Positions 33,080 to 43,320 of a stretch of DNA of 64,000 bases are shown one piece after another. Source of the DNA: Prochlorococcus marinus XMU1419 (GTDB lineage Bacteria; Cyanobacteriota; Cyanobacteriia; PCC-6307; Cyanobiaceae); contig NZ_JAAORO010000002.1 in assembly GCF_017695955.1 (NCBI RefSeq), positions 361,748 to 425,747 on the forward strand. Reading direction: 5' to 3'. Under the pieces are notes generated by a model that saw nothing but the letters and a program-made list of their open reading frames with translations, made no database searches and was not told where the DNA came from. The translations under genes and the position numbers were made by a program. Numbering within the stretch: the first letter of the stretch is position 1; each line of letters opens with the position of its first letter.

Positions 33080-33257
33080 TGCAAGATTAAATCCTATTAA
33101 TAACCTACCAGTAATATGTCAATTTTGTGTTCAGAATGAGCTTTTGTGAATACCCAAAAGTAATTTTTATCATGTTTGAAATTAACTTTTTCAGTGATAT
33201 AGCAATAAATTATAGTAATTCAAAGCATTCTGGTAATCCGAACAATTAATTTTTTTG

Positions 33258-33698
33258 TTATTTTCTTATTAATTTTTTTTCTTTTAAAAGAGCATCAGAT
33301 CCATCCTTATAATAATTTCTCCTAACTCCCACAGTAAAAAAATTAAAGCGAAAATAAAATTTTTCAGCGATAACATTTTTCTGCGAAACTTCCAGAAGTA
33401 ATTTATTGATATTTAATTTTTCACACTTTTTAATTATGTGATTCATAAGTAAAGATCCATACCCTTTTTTTCTGAATTTCTGATTTACTACGAAATAATT
33501 TATTTGTGCTTCATCAACAACGACATGAAAAACGCATAATCCTATTATTAAATTTGAAACTAATAATCCAAAGACATTTATCCCTTCTTTTTTGAATTCT
33601 TTAGCCCATTGCTTTTTACTCCATAAGGAAATAGTATTTGAATCCAATTCATAACATAAATCAATATCTTTCTCACTTATTTGTCTAATTGATATCAT
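33258..33698 (-). CDS. rimI: GNAT acetyltransferase, RimI-like
   Basis: This 146-residue protein has the GNAT acetyl-CoA loop NQKFRKKGYGSLLMNHII at about 76-93 and the RimI-type end LEVSQKNVIAEKFYFRFNF followed by RRNYYKDGSDALL. RimI acetylates the N-terminal Ala of ribosomal protein S18, but many close relatives have other N-terminal or small-molecule targets, so the target is inferred. It is divergent from lysA across 90 bases and 178 bases upstream of clpC on the same strand. Confidence 0.78.
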   Translation of the reverse strand: MISIRQISEKDIDLCYELDSNTISLWSKKQWAKEFKKEGINVFGLLVSNLIIGLCVFHVVVDEAQINYFVVNQKFRKKGYGSLLMNHIIKKCEKLNINKLLLEVSQKNVIAEKFYFRFNFFTVGVRRNYYKDGSDALLKEKKLIRK

Positions 33699-33788
33699 CT
33701 TATAATAAATTAAATATATCGAAAAGTTTGAATTTTAAGTCATTATAAAAAATGGCAGTTTAAGCATAACACTACTCAGAATACTCAC

Positions 33789-35162
33789 ATGGAAGAAAAA
33801 AAATCCTTTTTAAAAGAGAAGATTGACATCAATAGTCCTAATAAAAATATCGTTCCAATCTCTACATCTATAGGAAGCGACGGGAAATTATCAATTGGTG
33901 GATGTTCTATTGAAGAATTAGTGAAGAGATATGATTCTCCACTTTACATCTTAGATGAAATCACCTTAAGAAAGTCTTGTAGAGCCTACAAAAAAGCATT
34001 AGAAAAATATTACCCAGGAAAATCATTGCCAATATACGCCTCCAAAGCAAATAGCTCTATCTTCATGAGTAATCTTGTTGCCTCAGAAGGGTTTGGACTT
34101 GATGCGGTTTCAGAAGGTGAATTATTAACTGCTCTCAAAGGTGGAGTCCCAAATAAACATATTGTTTTTCATGGGAATAATAAATCAGACAAAGAAATAG
34201 AATTTGCAGTTAAAAATAATATTAAAGTGATTGTGGATAATGATTATGACTTAGAAAGATTAGAGGAACTATCAAATTCATTTGATCAAGACCTAGAAAT
34301 AATGATTCGCTTTACTCCTGGAATAGAATGCCATACACATGAATACATAAGAACAGGATCATTTGATAGCAAATTTGGTTTTGGAATTGAATATTTAAAT
34401 AATTTATTCGCCAGGATCAGTAATATAAAACATCTTAAATTAAAAGGAATACATGCACATATTGGTTCCCAAATTTTTGAACTAGATCCTCACAAGGATC
34501 TCGGCGAGATAATGGTAAATGTCATTTTAGAAGCTAAAAAGTTTGGTCATGATATTGAAGAATTAAATGTAGGCGGAGGTTTAGGCATAAAATATACAGA
34601 AAATGACGACCCTCCTTCAATAGATGAATGGGTAAAAACGATTTCCACTTCGATTGTTAAAGCTTGTAAAAAACAAAATATAGATTTACCTACATTAATG
34701 TGTGAACCCGGAAGATCTATTGTATCTACTGCAGGAATAACAATTTACAAAATTGGTGCTTTTAAAGAAATTCCAGGAATTACAACTTATTTATCTGTTG
34801 ACGGGGGAATGAGTGACAATCCAAGGCCAATAACATATCAATCAAATTATTCTGCATGTTTGGTAAGTAATCCGTTTAATTTTAATTCTAAAAAAAAATA
34901 CACTATTGCTGGAAAGCACTGCGAATCAGGCGATGTTTTGTTTAAAGAGATAGAACTAGCAGATTGCAAAACAGGTGACCTTATTTGTGTTTTTGGAACT
35001 GGTGCATACAATAATTCTATGAGTTCTAACTACAACAGAATTCCAAGACCTGCCGCTCTCTTGGTTTTTGATGGTGAAGCAGAGGTTATTCAAAAAAGAG
35101 AAAGTCCTTTGGATCTTTTAAGATATGATGTTCTACCTGATCGCTTTATTAAACAAAATTAG
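33789..35162 (+). CDS. lysA: diaminopimelate decarboxylase
   Basis: LysA removes CO2 from meso-diaminopimelate, the last step of lysine synthesis, and draws on the pool used for peptidoglycan. The 457-residue fold-type III PLP enzyme has the cofactor Lys86 in YASKANSS, the phosphate-binding GGGLGIKY, the HAHIGSQI strand, and the substrate site CEPGRSIV. CESGDVL near the C-terminus has the active-site Cys at the dimer interface. It heads a six-gene run (lysA, cdaA, uppS, bioB, trhO and an unknown) with very small gaps. Confidence 0.95.
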   Translation: MEEKKSFLKEKIDINSPNKNIVPISTSIGSDGKLSIGGCSIEELVKRYDSPLYILDEITLRKSCRAYKKALEKYYPGKSLPIYASKANSSIFMSNLVASEGFGLDAVSEGELLTALKGGVPNKHIVFHGNNKSDKEIEFAVKNNIKVIVDNDYDLERLEELSNSFDQDLEIMIRFTPGIECHTHEYIRTGSFDSKFGFGIEYLNNLFARISNIKHLKLKGIHAHIGSQIFELDPHKDLGEIMVNVILEAKKFGHDIEELNVGGGLGIKYTENDDPPSIDEWVKTISTSIVKACKKQNIDLPTLMCEPGRSIVSTAGITIYKIGAFKEIPGITTYLSVDGGMSDNPRPITYQSNYSACLVSNPFNFNSKKKYTIAGKHCESGDVLFKEIELADCKTGDLICVFGTGAYNNSMSSNYNRIPRPAALLVFDGEAEVIQKRESPLDLLRYDVLPDRFIKQN

Positions 35163-35190
35163 GTACATTTAAATTAATTTTGTTTTGAAT

Positions 35191-36099
35191 GTGAATTTTT
35201 GGGGTATTATAAATCTTAAATTTTTATTAGATGTCTTATTTGCTGTTGGTTTCGGGCTTTTATTATTTTCTAGAGTAAAAGAGCAGAGAACACTATGGCT
35301 TTTGAGGGGGTATTTGTTTTTAGTTTCATCAGCATGGTTTATTCAAAGATATGCTTATCTCCCACTAACATCAAAATTAATTGACGCTGTAGTTCTTGCT
35401 TGCTCTCTATCTTTAGCGATCCTCTGGCAGGGGGAACTTAGAAGACTAATGGAATTATTAGGTACTGGTAGGCTAGCTGTATTGTTAGGGAATCCACCAA
35501 AGGAATTTAGAGCAACATCAAATACTATCACTCAGTTAGTTGATACCTCAGGTAAACTCTCACAGAATAGAAGAGGTGCTTTAATTGTAGTCGATTTGGG
35601 TAGTGATTTAAGGCCTGAAGATTTTTTATATTCAGGCACAACTATTGAAGCACAACTGTCAACTGACCTTTTAATAAATCTTTTCGCAACAGATACACCA
35701 CTACACGACGGAGCAGTGCTTGTAAAAGGTAATAAAATTATATCTGCTGGTGTAATACTTCCTCTTTCTAGGCAAGGAATTAGTAAATATGGCACAAGAC
35801 ATTTAGCCGCATTAGGAATTACAGAAAGATTTGATAGGTGCATTTGTATTGTTGTTTCTGAAGAGACGGGTACGTTATCATTAGCAAATCAGGGAAAACT
35901 TGAAAGACCTATTACCAGCAGCAGGTTGCAGGAACTTCTTGTAAATTTAATTGGGAATCAAAACTCTATGGGGACAAGTAAATCATCTCTAAATAAAACA
36001 GCTTTATCCCAAGAGACGAACCCAAGTGATAACATAATCACTGAAATCAATGAGAAAGAATCTAATAAATCCGAAAGCTTCATTAACAAAAAGGATTAA
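35191..36099 (+). CDS. cdaA: diadenylate cyclase (CdaA type)
   Basis: This enzyme makes cyclic di-AMP from two ATP. Three N-terminal membrane helices (to about residue 75) precede a DAC domain, as in CdaA/DacA. The DGA motif is at 173-175 (LHDGAVLV) and GVILPLS follows. The RHR motif reads Arg203-His204-Leu205 (GTRHLAALGI), so its third residue differs from the common form. The start is GTG at 35191; a TTG at 35185 is possible. The 60-residue tail is low-complexity and polar. Genes for lysine/peptidoglycan (lysA) and the undecaprenyl carrier (uppS) flank it, suggesting a link to the cell wall. Confidence 0.85.
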   Translation: MNFWGIINLKFLLDVLFAVGFGLLLFSRVKEQRTLWLLRGYLFLVSSAWFIQRYAYLPLTSKLIDAVVLACSLSLAILWQGELRRLMELLGTGRLAVLLGNPPKEFRATSNTITQLVDTSGKLSQNRRGALIVVDLGSDLRPEDFLYSGTTIEAQLSTDLLINLFATDTPLHDGAVLVKGNKIISAGVILPLSRQGISKYGTRHLAALGITERFDRCICIVVSEETGTLSLANQGKLERPITSSRLQELLVNLIGNQNSMGTSKSSLNKTALSQETNPSDNIITEINEKESNKSESFINKKD

Positions 36100-36102
36100 A
36101 TA

Positions 36103-36921
36103 ATGAGTTTGGGAAAAATAATTGACAAGAAAAATAAGAACTTAGGCAAGCTCATAAATAAGCAGAAAGTGCCAGAACATGTAGCAATAATTATGGATGG
36201 GAACGGGAGATGGGCCACTAAAAAAGGGTTACCTCGATCATTTGGTCACAATAAGGGAGTTAGTGTATTAAAAGATATAATTAAAGCATCGAAGAAATTA
36301 GGTTGCAAAGTTCTTACTGTTTACGCTTTTTCAACTGAAAATTGGTCAAGACCAAAAAAAGAGGTTGATTTCCTAATGAATCTTTTTAACGAAGTTTTGA
36401 AAAATGAAATCGAAGAAATTCATCAAGAATCAATAAAAATAAAATTCATAGGAGACTTAACTCCTTTCCCAGAGAGTTTAAAAACGACCCTAAATAGCTC
36501 AGAAGATCTTACTAAAGGTAATAGTGATTTCACATTAAATGTATGCGTAAATTATGGAGGGAGGCAAGAAATTGTAAAAGTTGCTAAAAAATTAGCACTT
36601 AAATCCATTTCTGGAGAAATAAAGCCAAGTGAAGTAAACGAAGAATTATTCAATTCAGAACTTCTTACTCAGGGAATTAAAGATCCTGAATTATTGATTA
36701 GAACTAGTGGAGAAAAAAGGATTAGTAATTTTCTTTTATGGCAATTAGCTTATTCTGAAATTTACATCTCTGAAGTGCTATGGCCTGATTTTAATGAGGA
36801 CGAATTTCTTAAAGCAATAATTGATTACCAATCAAGACATAGACGTTTCGGCGGTATAGAATCATTACCAAACAAATCTTTTGAAGATTCTTTCTGTTCT
36901 CCCCTAAATAAATATGATTAA
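36103..36921 (+). CDS. uppS: isoprenyl transferase (undecaprenyl diphosphate synthase)
   Basis: This cis-prenyltransferase extends farnesyl diphosphate with isopentenyl diphosphate to the lipid carrier for peptidoglycan and polysaccharides. The 272-residue protein has the catalytic Asp32 in [10 protein letters not shown], the VYAFSTENW region, [18 protein letters not shown] and the C-terminal RHRRFGG. It starts three bases after cdaA, and its last eight bases overlap the start of bioB, so translation of the two is probably coupled. Confidence 0.94.
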   Translation: MSLGKIIDKKNKNLGKLINKQKVPEHVAIIMDGNGRWATKKGLPRSFGHNKGVSVLKDIIKASKKLGCKVLTVYAFSTENWSRPKKEVDFLMNLFNEVLKNEIEEIHQESIKIKFIGDLTPFPESLKTTLNSSEDLTKGNSDFTLNVCVNYGGRQEIVKVAKKLALKSISGEIKPSEVNEELFNSELLTQGIKDPELLIRTSGEKRISNFLLWQLAYSEIYISEVLWPDFNEDEFLKAIIDYQSRHRRFGGIESLPNKSFEDSFCSPLNKYD

Positions 36922-37921
36922 ATCGCATAGCAATATATCCGGCGAAATAAGATTTGATTGGCGAAAAGAAGAAATTTCGGAAATTTTAAATATGCCCTTG
37001 ATAGATTTAATGTGGGAATCACAGGTAATTCATAGAAAATTTAATACATATAGAGTACAGTTGGCATCACTATATAGTGTTAAAACCGGAGGATGCCAAG
37101 AAGATTGTTCATATTGCAGCCAATCAATATATAGTGCTAGCCAGATCAAAAGTCATCCAGAATTTGAAGTTAAAGAAGTTTTAGAGAGAGCTCAAATTGC
37201 AAAGAAGGAAGGTGCAGAAAGATTCTGCATGGGTTGGGCTTGGAGAGAAATCAGAGACGGAAAATCATTTAATTCAATGTTGGAAATGGTCAAAGGGGTA
37301 AGGGACCTAGGAATGGAAGCATGCGTAACTGCAGGAATGCTTACTGAAGAACAAGCATCTAGATTAGCTAAAGCTGGTTTAACCGCTTATAATCACAACC
37401 TTGATACAAGTCCGGAATATTACGAAAATATCATTACAACAAGAACTTATCAGGATAGGCTAGACACTATCAAAAGAGTAAGGAATGCAGGAATAAATGT
37501 TTGCTGTGGAGGGATAATAGGCTTGGGAGAAACTAAAGGCGATAGAGCATCTCTTTTGGAAGTGCTATCAAACATGAACCCACACCCTGAAAGTGTTCCT
37601 ATAAATTCATTAGTAGCTATTGAAGGTACTGGGCTAGAAGATAATCAAGAAATTGATTCTATTGAAATGATAAGGATGATAGCTACAGCAAGAATTCTTA
37701 TGCCCAAAAGTAAAATAAGATTAAGTGCAGGGCGAGAAAAGCTTTCAAAAGAAGCCCAAATTTTATGTTTTCAATGCGGGGCAAATTCAATTTTTTATGG
37801 AGATGAGTTACTAACAACTTCAAATCCATCTTTTCAATCAGACAGAAAGCTTCTTAAAGATGTTGGAGTATCATTTAACAAAGATTTTGAAACTTGTGAA
37901 AAAACTTTATCTTCTTTATGA
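36914..37921 (+). CDS. bioB: biotin synthase
   Basis: BioB is a radical-SAM enzyme that inserts sulfur into dethiobiotin, the last step of biotin synthesis. The 335-residue protein has the cluster-binding cysteines Cys61, Cys65 and Cys68 in [25 protein letters not shown] and the GIIGLGET region are typical, and downstream residues for the second [2Fe-2S] cluster are present. Other bio genes are not in this window. It overlaps uppS by 8 bases and trhO by 4 bases (ATGA). Confidence 0.95.
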   Translation: MIKSHSNISGEIRFDWRKEEISEILNMPLIDLMWESQVIHRKFNTYRVQLASLYSVKTGGCQEDCSYCSQSIYSASQIKSHPEFEVKEVLERAQIAKKEGAERFCMGWAWREIRDGKSFNSMLEMVKGVRDLGMEACVTAGMLTEEQASRLAKAGLTAYNHNLDTSPEYYENIITTRTYQDRLDTIKRVRNAGINVCCGGIIGLGETKGDRASLLEVLSNMNPHPESVPINSLVAIEGTGLEDNQEIDSIEMIRMIATARILMPKSKIRLSAGREKLSKEAQILCFQCGANSIFYGDELLTTSNPSFQSDRKLLKDVGVSFNKDFETCEKTLSSL

Positions 37922-38850
37922 AAGGAAAAAATTATAAAATAGTTTCTCTTTACTCTTTCTTCCCATTTCAAGAAAACTTAATTCTTGATTTAAAAAATAA
38001 ATTATTAAAAATCGAAAACGAAAACGATCTTTCAGGTTTATTAATTTTTGCAAGTGAGGGCATTAATGGAACTATTTGTGCTGAAAAAAATGTAATTGAT
38101 ATTGTTATCAATTTACTTAATAAATATTCAGATAATAGAAATTTGAACATTAAAATGAACTTCTCAAAAAAGAAAGTCTTCAAAAAATTAAAAATAAAAA
38201 TCAAGAAAGAAATAGTTACTATGGGTGTCCCTGAAATAGACCCTTTAGAAAATAATGGGACCTATGTTGACTCCGCTGATTGGAATAAGTTAATTAAAAA
38301 TCAAAATACAATAGTCATTGATACTAGAAATCATTATGAGGTATCCATAGGTACATTTCAGAACTCTATAAACCCAAATACAAAAAATTTTAGCGAATTT
38401 CCCAAATGGGTAGATAATCATCTAGATACCTATATAGAAAATAAAGATTCTACGAATATAGCAATGTTTTGTACCGGAGGAATAAGATGTGAAAAAGCTA
38501 CTAGTTTGCTGAAAAAAAAAGGTTATAAAAATATTTACCACCTACATGGGGGTATCCTTCAATACCTTGATGATATTCCAAAAGAAAAAAACTTATTTGA
38601 AGGTGAATGTTATGTTTTTGATAAAAGAGTTGCTTTAGATCAAGAATTAGAAAAAGGATCCTACTCGATTTGTCATGCATGTGGAATGCCAGTTTCAATT
38701 CAAGATCAAGAAAGAAAAGAATATAGAAAGGGTATCCAATGTCATTTCTGCATAGATCAATTCAGTGATGATGATAGAAAAAGGTTTGAAGAAAGACAAA
38801 AACAAATCGATAGCTTAACGGTAAAAAATCATAGAATCCATAAGGACTAA
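37918..38850 (+). CDS. trhO: tRNA uridine(34) hydroxylase (rhodanese family)
   Basis: TrhO (formerly YceA) forms 5-hydroxyuridine at the wobble position of several tRNAs using O2. The 310-residue protein has an N-terminal UPF0176 domain ([14 protein letters not shown]), a rhodanese domain with [12 protein letters not shown], and the active-site Cys185 in [12 protein letters not shown]. The C-terminal part carries a CHACGMPVS...CHFC zinc-like motif. The start overlaps the bioB stop. It is named from family resemblance; a general sulfurtransferase role is the older view. Confidence 0.87.
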   Translation: MKGKNYKIVSLYSFFPFQENLILDLKNKLLKIENENDLSGLLIFASEGINGTICAEKNVIDIVINLLNKYSDNRNLNIKMNFSKKKVFKKLKIKIKKEIVTMGVPEIDPLENNGTYVDSADWNKLIKNQNTIVIDTRNHYEVSIGTFQNSINPNTKNFSEFPKWVDNHLDTYIENKDSTNIAMFCTGGIRCEKATSLLKKKGYKNIYHLHGGILQYLDDIPKEKNLFEGECYVFDKRVALDQELEKGSYSICHACGMPVSIQDQERKEYRKGIQCHFCIDQFSDDDRKRFEERQKQIDSLTVKNHRIHKD

Positions 38851-38861
38851 TTTTCAAAATC

Positions 38862-39362
38862 ATGAAAGTTGAAGAATTAGAAAAAATAGCAGGTACATTT
38901 GGATTATTAATTAAAATTCAAGTTAGAGAAACTTTCGGGTTATGTTTCTTCAGAATCGTTATTGCAGAACAGAAAGATAACATCATTAAGATTTGGGCAG
39001 AAATGAAAGGTTGGACTTATTCAAATAAACAAGGGATACAGCTTGATACATTAAGAATCCTTAGTAAAGCTCCTGCTTTTGTTTCGGAATTAGTATGGGC
39101 AACAACTATGGCTTGGGCAATTGAAAAAAAATCAAGCAACAAAGCAAGACTTTTAGCTATTTATGATAGTGAAGGATATAGTAAAAAACTTGTAAGATAT
39201 TTCAAGTTAATAGGATTCAAAATTGTAAAAGAAGTTGGTTCTAGCCCAGTAGATCTTTTATTAAGATTGGTTTGGGGAGGTGCAGGCACTCTCATGAAAG
39301 GGGAATGTAATTCCATATTAAAAAAACTTGAAAAGAAACTCTCTTCAATTGAAGAAAGTTAA
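38862..39362 (+). CDS. conserved cyanobacterial protein of unknown function
   Basis: This 166-residue soluble protein is the last gene of the lysA operon, 11 bases after trhO. A central stretch, ARLLAIYDSEGYSKKLVRYFKLIGF at about 102-126, resembles the acetyl-CoA-binding helix region of GNAT enzymes, but the rest does not settle that fold. A Gly-rich segment (RLVWGGAGTLMKG) follows. It has no membrane segment. Its TAA stop shares the palindromic TTAA with the stop of lipA on the other strand. Confidence 0.68.
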   Translation: MKVEELEKIAGTFGLLIKIQVRETFGLCFFRIVIAEQKDNIIKIWAEMKGWTYSNKQGIQLDTLRILSKAPAFVSELVWATTMAWAIEKKSSNKARLLAIYDSEGYSKKLVRYFKLIGFKIVKEVGSSPVDLLLRLVWGGAGTLMKGECNSILKKLEKKLSSIEES

Positions 39363-40258
39363 CCCGCATGATAACTACTTCGAACTAAGGGACCAGAAGA
39401 TACTTTCTTGAATCCTAATTCCTTAGAGAAGCGATATAAATATTCAAACTCTGAAGGATCCCAATATTTCTTAACTGCCAAATGATTAAATGAGGGCCTT
39501 AAATATTGGCCAATTGTAATTTGATCACAATCTATTTTTTTAAGATCATAAATTGTATTTTTTATTTCATCCAATGTTTCCCCTAGACCCAACATAATGC
39601 CTGATTTAGTTTGAATGTGAGGAGCAATATCTTTTGACTTTTTTAGTAAACTAAGAGATTTTTTATAATTAGCACCTCTCCTAACTTCTTTTTGCAGCCT
39701 TTCAACAGTTTCAAGATTATGATTAAAGCATATTGGATCTTTTTCTAAAATCATCTTCAATCTCTTAGTCTGAAGTTTATTAGTTTCATCAAAATTTTTG
39801 CCCCCACCCCATAAATCAGGAGTTAAAACCTCTATTTTAATTGTTGAATCAATTTTTCTAATCTCATCTATTGTAGATATAAATAAATTTGCACCATGAT
39901 CAGGGAGATCGTCTCTAGCTACAGATGTCAAAACAACATATTTCAAATTTAGTACCTTCACTGCTTCAGCGACTTTATTACATTCATCAATATCGATAGA
40001 ACTAGGTTTACCTTTATTTACCTGACAAAAAGCACAAGAACGAGAACATATCGATCCACCCAGTAAGAAAGTGGCTGTTCCTGAGGCATAACATTCTGCT
40101 CTATTCGGACATCTCGCTTCTTCACAAATAGTATGGATATTTGATTTTTTGATTAGTGTTTGTATTTTTTCGAACTCTGAAGCTTTACTAATAGGAAATT
40201 TAATCCAAGAGGGAAGTCTTAAGATTTTTTCTTTATTGATTAGATTATTGTCTATCAT
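39359..40258 (-). CDS. lipA: lipoyl synthase
   Basis: LipA is a radical-SAM enzyme that adds two sulfurs to octanoyl groups on E2 and H proteins. Both clusters are marked: the auxiliary cluster by Cys residues in CEEARCPNRAEC and the SAM cluster by CSRSCAFC. The C-terminal Ser ligand lies in SSGPLVRSSYHA. The length of 299 is normal. It begins three bases after recR, with which it probably shares an mRNA. Cyanobacteria often have two LipA proteins; a second is not in this window. Confidence 0.95.
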   Translation of the reverse strand: MIDNNLINKEKILRLPSWIKFPISKASEFEKIQTLIKKSNIHTICEEARCPNRAECYASGTATFLLGGSICSRSCAFCQVNKGKPSSIDIDECNKVAEAVKVLNLKYVVLTSVARDDLPDHGANLFISTIDEIRKIDSTIKIEVLTPDLWGGGKNFDETNKLQTKRLKMILEKDPICFNHNLETVERLQKEVRRGANYKKSLSLLKKSKDIAPHIQTKSGIMLGLGETLDEIKNTIYDLKKIDCDQITIGQYLRPSFNHLAVKKYWDPSEFEYLYRFSKELGFKKVSSGPLVRSSYHAG

Positions 40259-40261
40259 TGC

Positions 40262-40867
40262 CTAATTTAGTTTTGTTCTTCCTTCTAACGCTCTTGCAAG
40301 TGTAACTTCATCCACATATTCAAGTTCACTACCCATTGGGAGGCCATATGCAATCCTCGTAACTTTAGTAAAAGGGGCTAGCAATTTTCCAATATAAAGA
40401 CTTGTTGTATCTCCCTCCACACTGGGGGTCAATGCCAATATGATCTCATCTATTTCAGACTTACTAACTCTTTCCACCAAGCTTCTTATTTCTAAGAGTT
40501 CGGGTCCAACAGAATCCATTGGTGATATTAAACCACCAATAACGTGGTAAACACCTTTAAATTCTCTGGCGCGCTCCAATGCAAGCAAATCTTTAGTTTC
40601 TGCCACTACGCAGATTAGTTTTTGATTTCTTTCAGTATTTTTACAAATTTCACATTCATCTTCTGAAGTTAAATTGAAACATTTTTTGCAACGACCAACA
40701 TTACTATGTGCTTCTAAAAGAGCCTTTGAAAAATCTCTTATTGTACTTTCAGGTTGTTTTAAAATAAACAGGGCTAATCGTTGCGCTGTTCTTGGACCAA
40801 TCCCTGGGAATTTCTCAAAATGACCAATTAATTTTGAAAGCGGTTTGGTATAAGTAATCAAAATCAA
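40262..40867 (-). CDS. recR: recombination protein RecR
   Basis: RecR loads RecA at gaps with RecF and RecO. The 201-residue protein has the helix-hairpin-helix [17 protein letters not shown] at about 19-35, a four-Cys zinc finger CKKC...CEIC at about 60-75, and a Toprim domain starting at [13 protein letters not shown]. It ends with ALEGR as expected. It is divergent from the PsbP-like gene by 97 bases and upstream of lipA in one unit. Confidence 0.94.
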   Translation of the reverse strand: MILITYTKPLSKLIGHFEKFPGIGPRTAQRLALFILKQPESTIRDFSKALLEAHSNVGRCKKCFNLTSEDECEICKNTERNQKLICVVAETKDLLALERAREFKGVYHVIGGLISPMDSVGPELLEIRSLVERVSKSEIDEIILALTPSVEGDTTSLYIGKLLAPFTKVTRIAYGLPMGSELEYVDEVTLARALEGRTKLN

Positions 40868-40964
40868 ACTATTTCTAGGAATAATTTAGACGCAAAATTC
40901 TGAATTGCCATAATTGTTTGCTTTTAATGTCTTATTATGTTTTTAGTTAGTAATTTCAAACAAA

Positions 40965-41522
40965 ATGAAAAATATTAGATTTAACCCTTTCAAATATTTA
41001 TTTTTGATTTTTTTGTGTTTAACACTGAGTGCTTGTAGTGGAGGACTAAATGCGGGATTAGAAGCTTATCAAAGTCCAGATGGAAGATATGCCTTTTTGT
41101 ATCCAACAGGATGGACTAGAGTAAAAGTCGATGGAGGACCTGAAATTATTTACCACGATCTAATAAATAGTAATGAGACTTTAAGTTTAGTTATTTCTGA
41201 TGTAAATAAAGAGGTTCAATTAGAGCAATTAGGAAGCCCAAGTGAAGTAGGTCAAACATTAATTGATAAAGTCATTGCTCCCGAAGGTTCAGGTAGAGAG
41301 GTAAAACTTATAAATGCCAATAAAAGGGAGTCATCTAATCATATTTTCTATGATTTAGAGTATGAATTAAATTTAAATGAACAAGCGAGGCACGAATTAG
41401 CTACTGTCGTAATTGATAGAGGAACACTTTACACTTTTGCTGTAGGGACAAATGAAGAGAGATGGAATAAAGTTGACGGTATGTTTATTAATGTAATTCA
41501 ATCATTTAACTTTTTAATTTAG
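40965..41522 (+). CDS. PsbP-like lipoprotein (CyanoP)
   Basis: This 185-residue PsbP-domain protein is probably on the lumen side of the thylakoid. The signal peptide ends in the lipobox LSAC, with lipidated Cys24. The PsbP start YQSPDGRYAFLYPTGW at about 35-50 is clear. The C-terminal VVIDRGTLYTFAVGTNEERW and VIQSFN are also family features. CyanoP is linked to early photosystem II assembly rather than to oxygen evolution in the plant sense. It converges with the ABC transporter gene, 15 bases between stops. Confidence 0.88.
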   Translation: MKNIRFNPFKYLFLIFLCLTLSACSGGLNAGLEAYQSPDGRYAFLYPTGWTRVKVDGGPEIIYHDLINSNETLSLVISDVNKEVQLEQLGSPSEVGQTLIDKVIAPEGSGREVKLINANKRESSNHIFYDLEYELNLNEQARHELATVVIDRGTLYTFAVGTNEERWNKVDGMFINVIQSFNFLI

Positions 41523-41537
41523 TTTAGAAATTCTATA

Positions 41538-43310
41538 TTAGATTCCTACTTGAACATTCCATAAATCAGCATATATATTGTTCTGATCTAATAGTCTTTC
41601 ATGTTTTCCGCTTTCAACTATTTTACCTTTATCTATAACAACAATATTATCTGCATTTTTTATAGTACTTAATCTATGAGCTATTACTATAGTTGTTCTT
41701 TCTTTGGTAATTTTAGATAATGATTTTTGAATTAAAGCCTCTGTTTCATTATCAACTGAGGCTGTAGCTTCATCTAATATTAATATTGGTGCATCCTTTA
41801 AAACAGCTCTCGCTAAGGCGATTCTTTGACGTTGTCCGCCTGAGAGCCTTTGGCCCCTTTCCCCCACTATGGTTTTATAACCGTCTGGTAATTGTTCAAT
41901 AAATTTATGAGCTTCCGCAATCTTTGAGGCTTTAATAATATCTTTTAGACTTGGGTTAATTGAGCCATAAGCAATATTTTCTTGTACACTGCCATGAAAT
42001 AAATAAGTTTCTTGACTTACTAAAGAAATACACTTTCTTAAATCCCTCAAATTTATTTCTTTAATAGAAATGCCATCCAAGGTTATTGAACCATTATTAC
42101 TGTCATAAATCCTAAGTAGTAATTTTATTATTGTACTTTTCCCGGAACCTGTTAAACCAACAATTCCTAATGTTGAGTTATTTTCAATTTTAAAATTTAT
42201 GTTTTTTAAAGTTAAATCTCTTCCAGGATAATTAAAATTTACATCATTAAAAATAATTTCTCCTTTAATATCTTTAGGTTCAATTTTTATTTTTCCATCT
42301 TTTATTTTTATAGGCGTATCTATGAGATCAATTACTCTATCTATTGAAGCCATAGATCTCTGAAAATCATCTAAAACATGCCCCAAAGTAGTTAAAGGCC
42401 ATAATAGTCTTTGTGTAATAAAAACTAAAAAACTATATGTTCCTACATCAATTGTCTTATTCCAAGTTTGGAAACCGCCAATTAATAGAATCGCTATAAA
42501 AGCAAATAAAATTGCAAATCTTATAAGAGGGATAAAAGCAGAAGATAATTTTATTGCAGCCTTATTACTTCTTTGATAATTGAGACTTTCTTTATTTAAT
42601 CTATTTAGTTCCCATTTTTCTTTAGTAAAACTTTTTATTGTTAGAATTCCACTTAAATTATTATTAAGTCTTGATGCCAAAAGTCCAGCTTTATTTCTAA
42701 CATCTCTATATTTTGGAGCAAGCTTCCTTTGAAATTTAATTGATCCTAAAAATATAATTGGGATAGGAAAGAAAGCGAATAAAGCTATTTTTGGAGCGAC
42801 AAAAATCATAGTGCCCCCAATTATTAAGACAGTTATAAATAACTGAATAATCTGATTAGCCCCTTGATCTAGAAATCTCTCGAGTTGATTTATATCATCA
42901 TTCAAAATAGATAATAACCTTCCAGTATTATCATTTTCAAAAAAATCCATATCTAATTCCTGGATATGCTCATAAGCTTTTATTCTTAATTTATGTTGCG
43001 ATAGCTGAGCCAAATTTCTCCATAAAATCGAATATAAATATTCAAAGGAGGATTCACCAGACCAAACTATTACTGAAGCAAATGCAAGAACAATCAATTG
43101 TGCTGGAACTTCTTTTATCCCAAAACCAGCAATCCATGAATTCTGTTCCCTTACAACGATATCAACTGCGAGACCAATTATTACAGGAGGAGCTAAATCT
43201 AATATTTTATTAATTATGGAACTAAGAAAAGCAAAAAATAGTAACCTTCTTTCTTCAATAAGATTTAAATAAAGTCTAATTATTGGATTTTGATTGTTTT
43301 TAGACCTCAT
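41538..43310 (-). CDS. ABC exporter half-transporter (permease fused to ATPase)
   Basis: This 590-residue type IV ABC exporter has six membrane helices in residues 1-310 and a nucleotide-binding domain after about 340. Walker A GLTGSGKST, the signature LSGGQRQRIAL and Walker B ILILDEATASVD are intact, with the switch His in VIAHRLST. It is of the MsbA/multidrug type and should act as a homodimer. The substrate (lipid, drug or peptide) cannot be told. It lies ten bases after a small secreted Cys protein and a DEAD-box helicase gene on the same strand. Confidence 0.9.
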   Translation of the reverse strand: MRSKNNQNPIIRLYLNLIEERRLLFFAFLSSIINKILDLAPPVIIGLAVDIVVREQNSWIAGFGIKEVPAQLIVLAFASVIVWSGESSFEYLYSILWRNLAQLSQHKLRIKAYEHIQELDMDFFENDNTGRLLSILNDDINQLERFLDQGANQIIQLFITVLIIGGTMIFVAPKIALFAFFPIPIIFLGSIKFQRKLAPKYRDVRNKAGLLASRLNNNLSGILTIKSFTKEKWELNRLNKESLNYQRSNKAAIKLSSAFIPLIRFAILFAFIAILLIGGFQTWNKTIDVGTYSFLVFITQRLLWPLTTLGHVLDDFQRSMASIDRVIDLIDTPIKIKDGKIKIEPKDIKGEIIFNDVNFNYPGRDLTLKNINFKIENNSTLGIVGLTGSGKSTIIKLLLRIYDSNNGSITLDGISIKEINLRDLRKCISLVSQETYLFHGSVQENIAYGSINPSLKDIIKASKIAEAHKFIEQLPDGYKTIVGERGQRLSGGQRQRIALARAVLKDAPILILDEATASVDNETEALIQKSLSKITKERTTIVIAHRLSTIKNADNIVVIDKGKIVESGKHERLLDQNNIYADLWNVQVGI

Positions 43311-43320
43311 AAAATAACAA

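Noticed and set aside
33136..33249. 37-codon plus-strand ORF upstream of clpC
   Set aside because: It lies in the probable clpC promoter region and has no motif or ribosome site.
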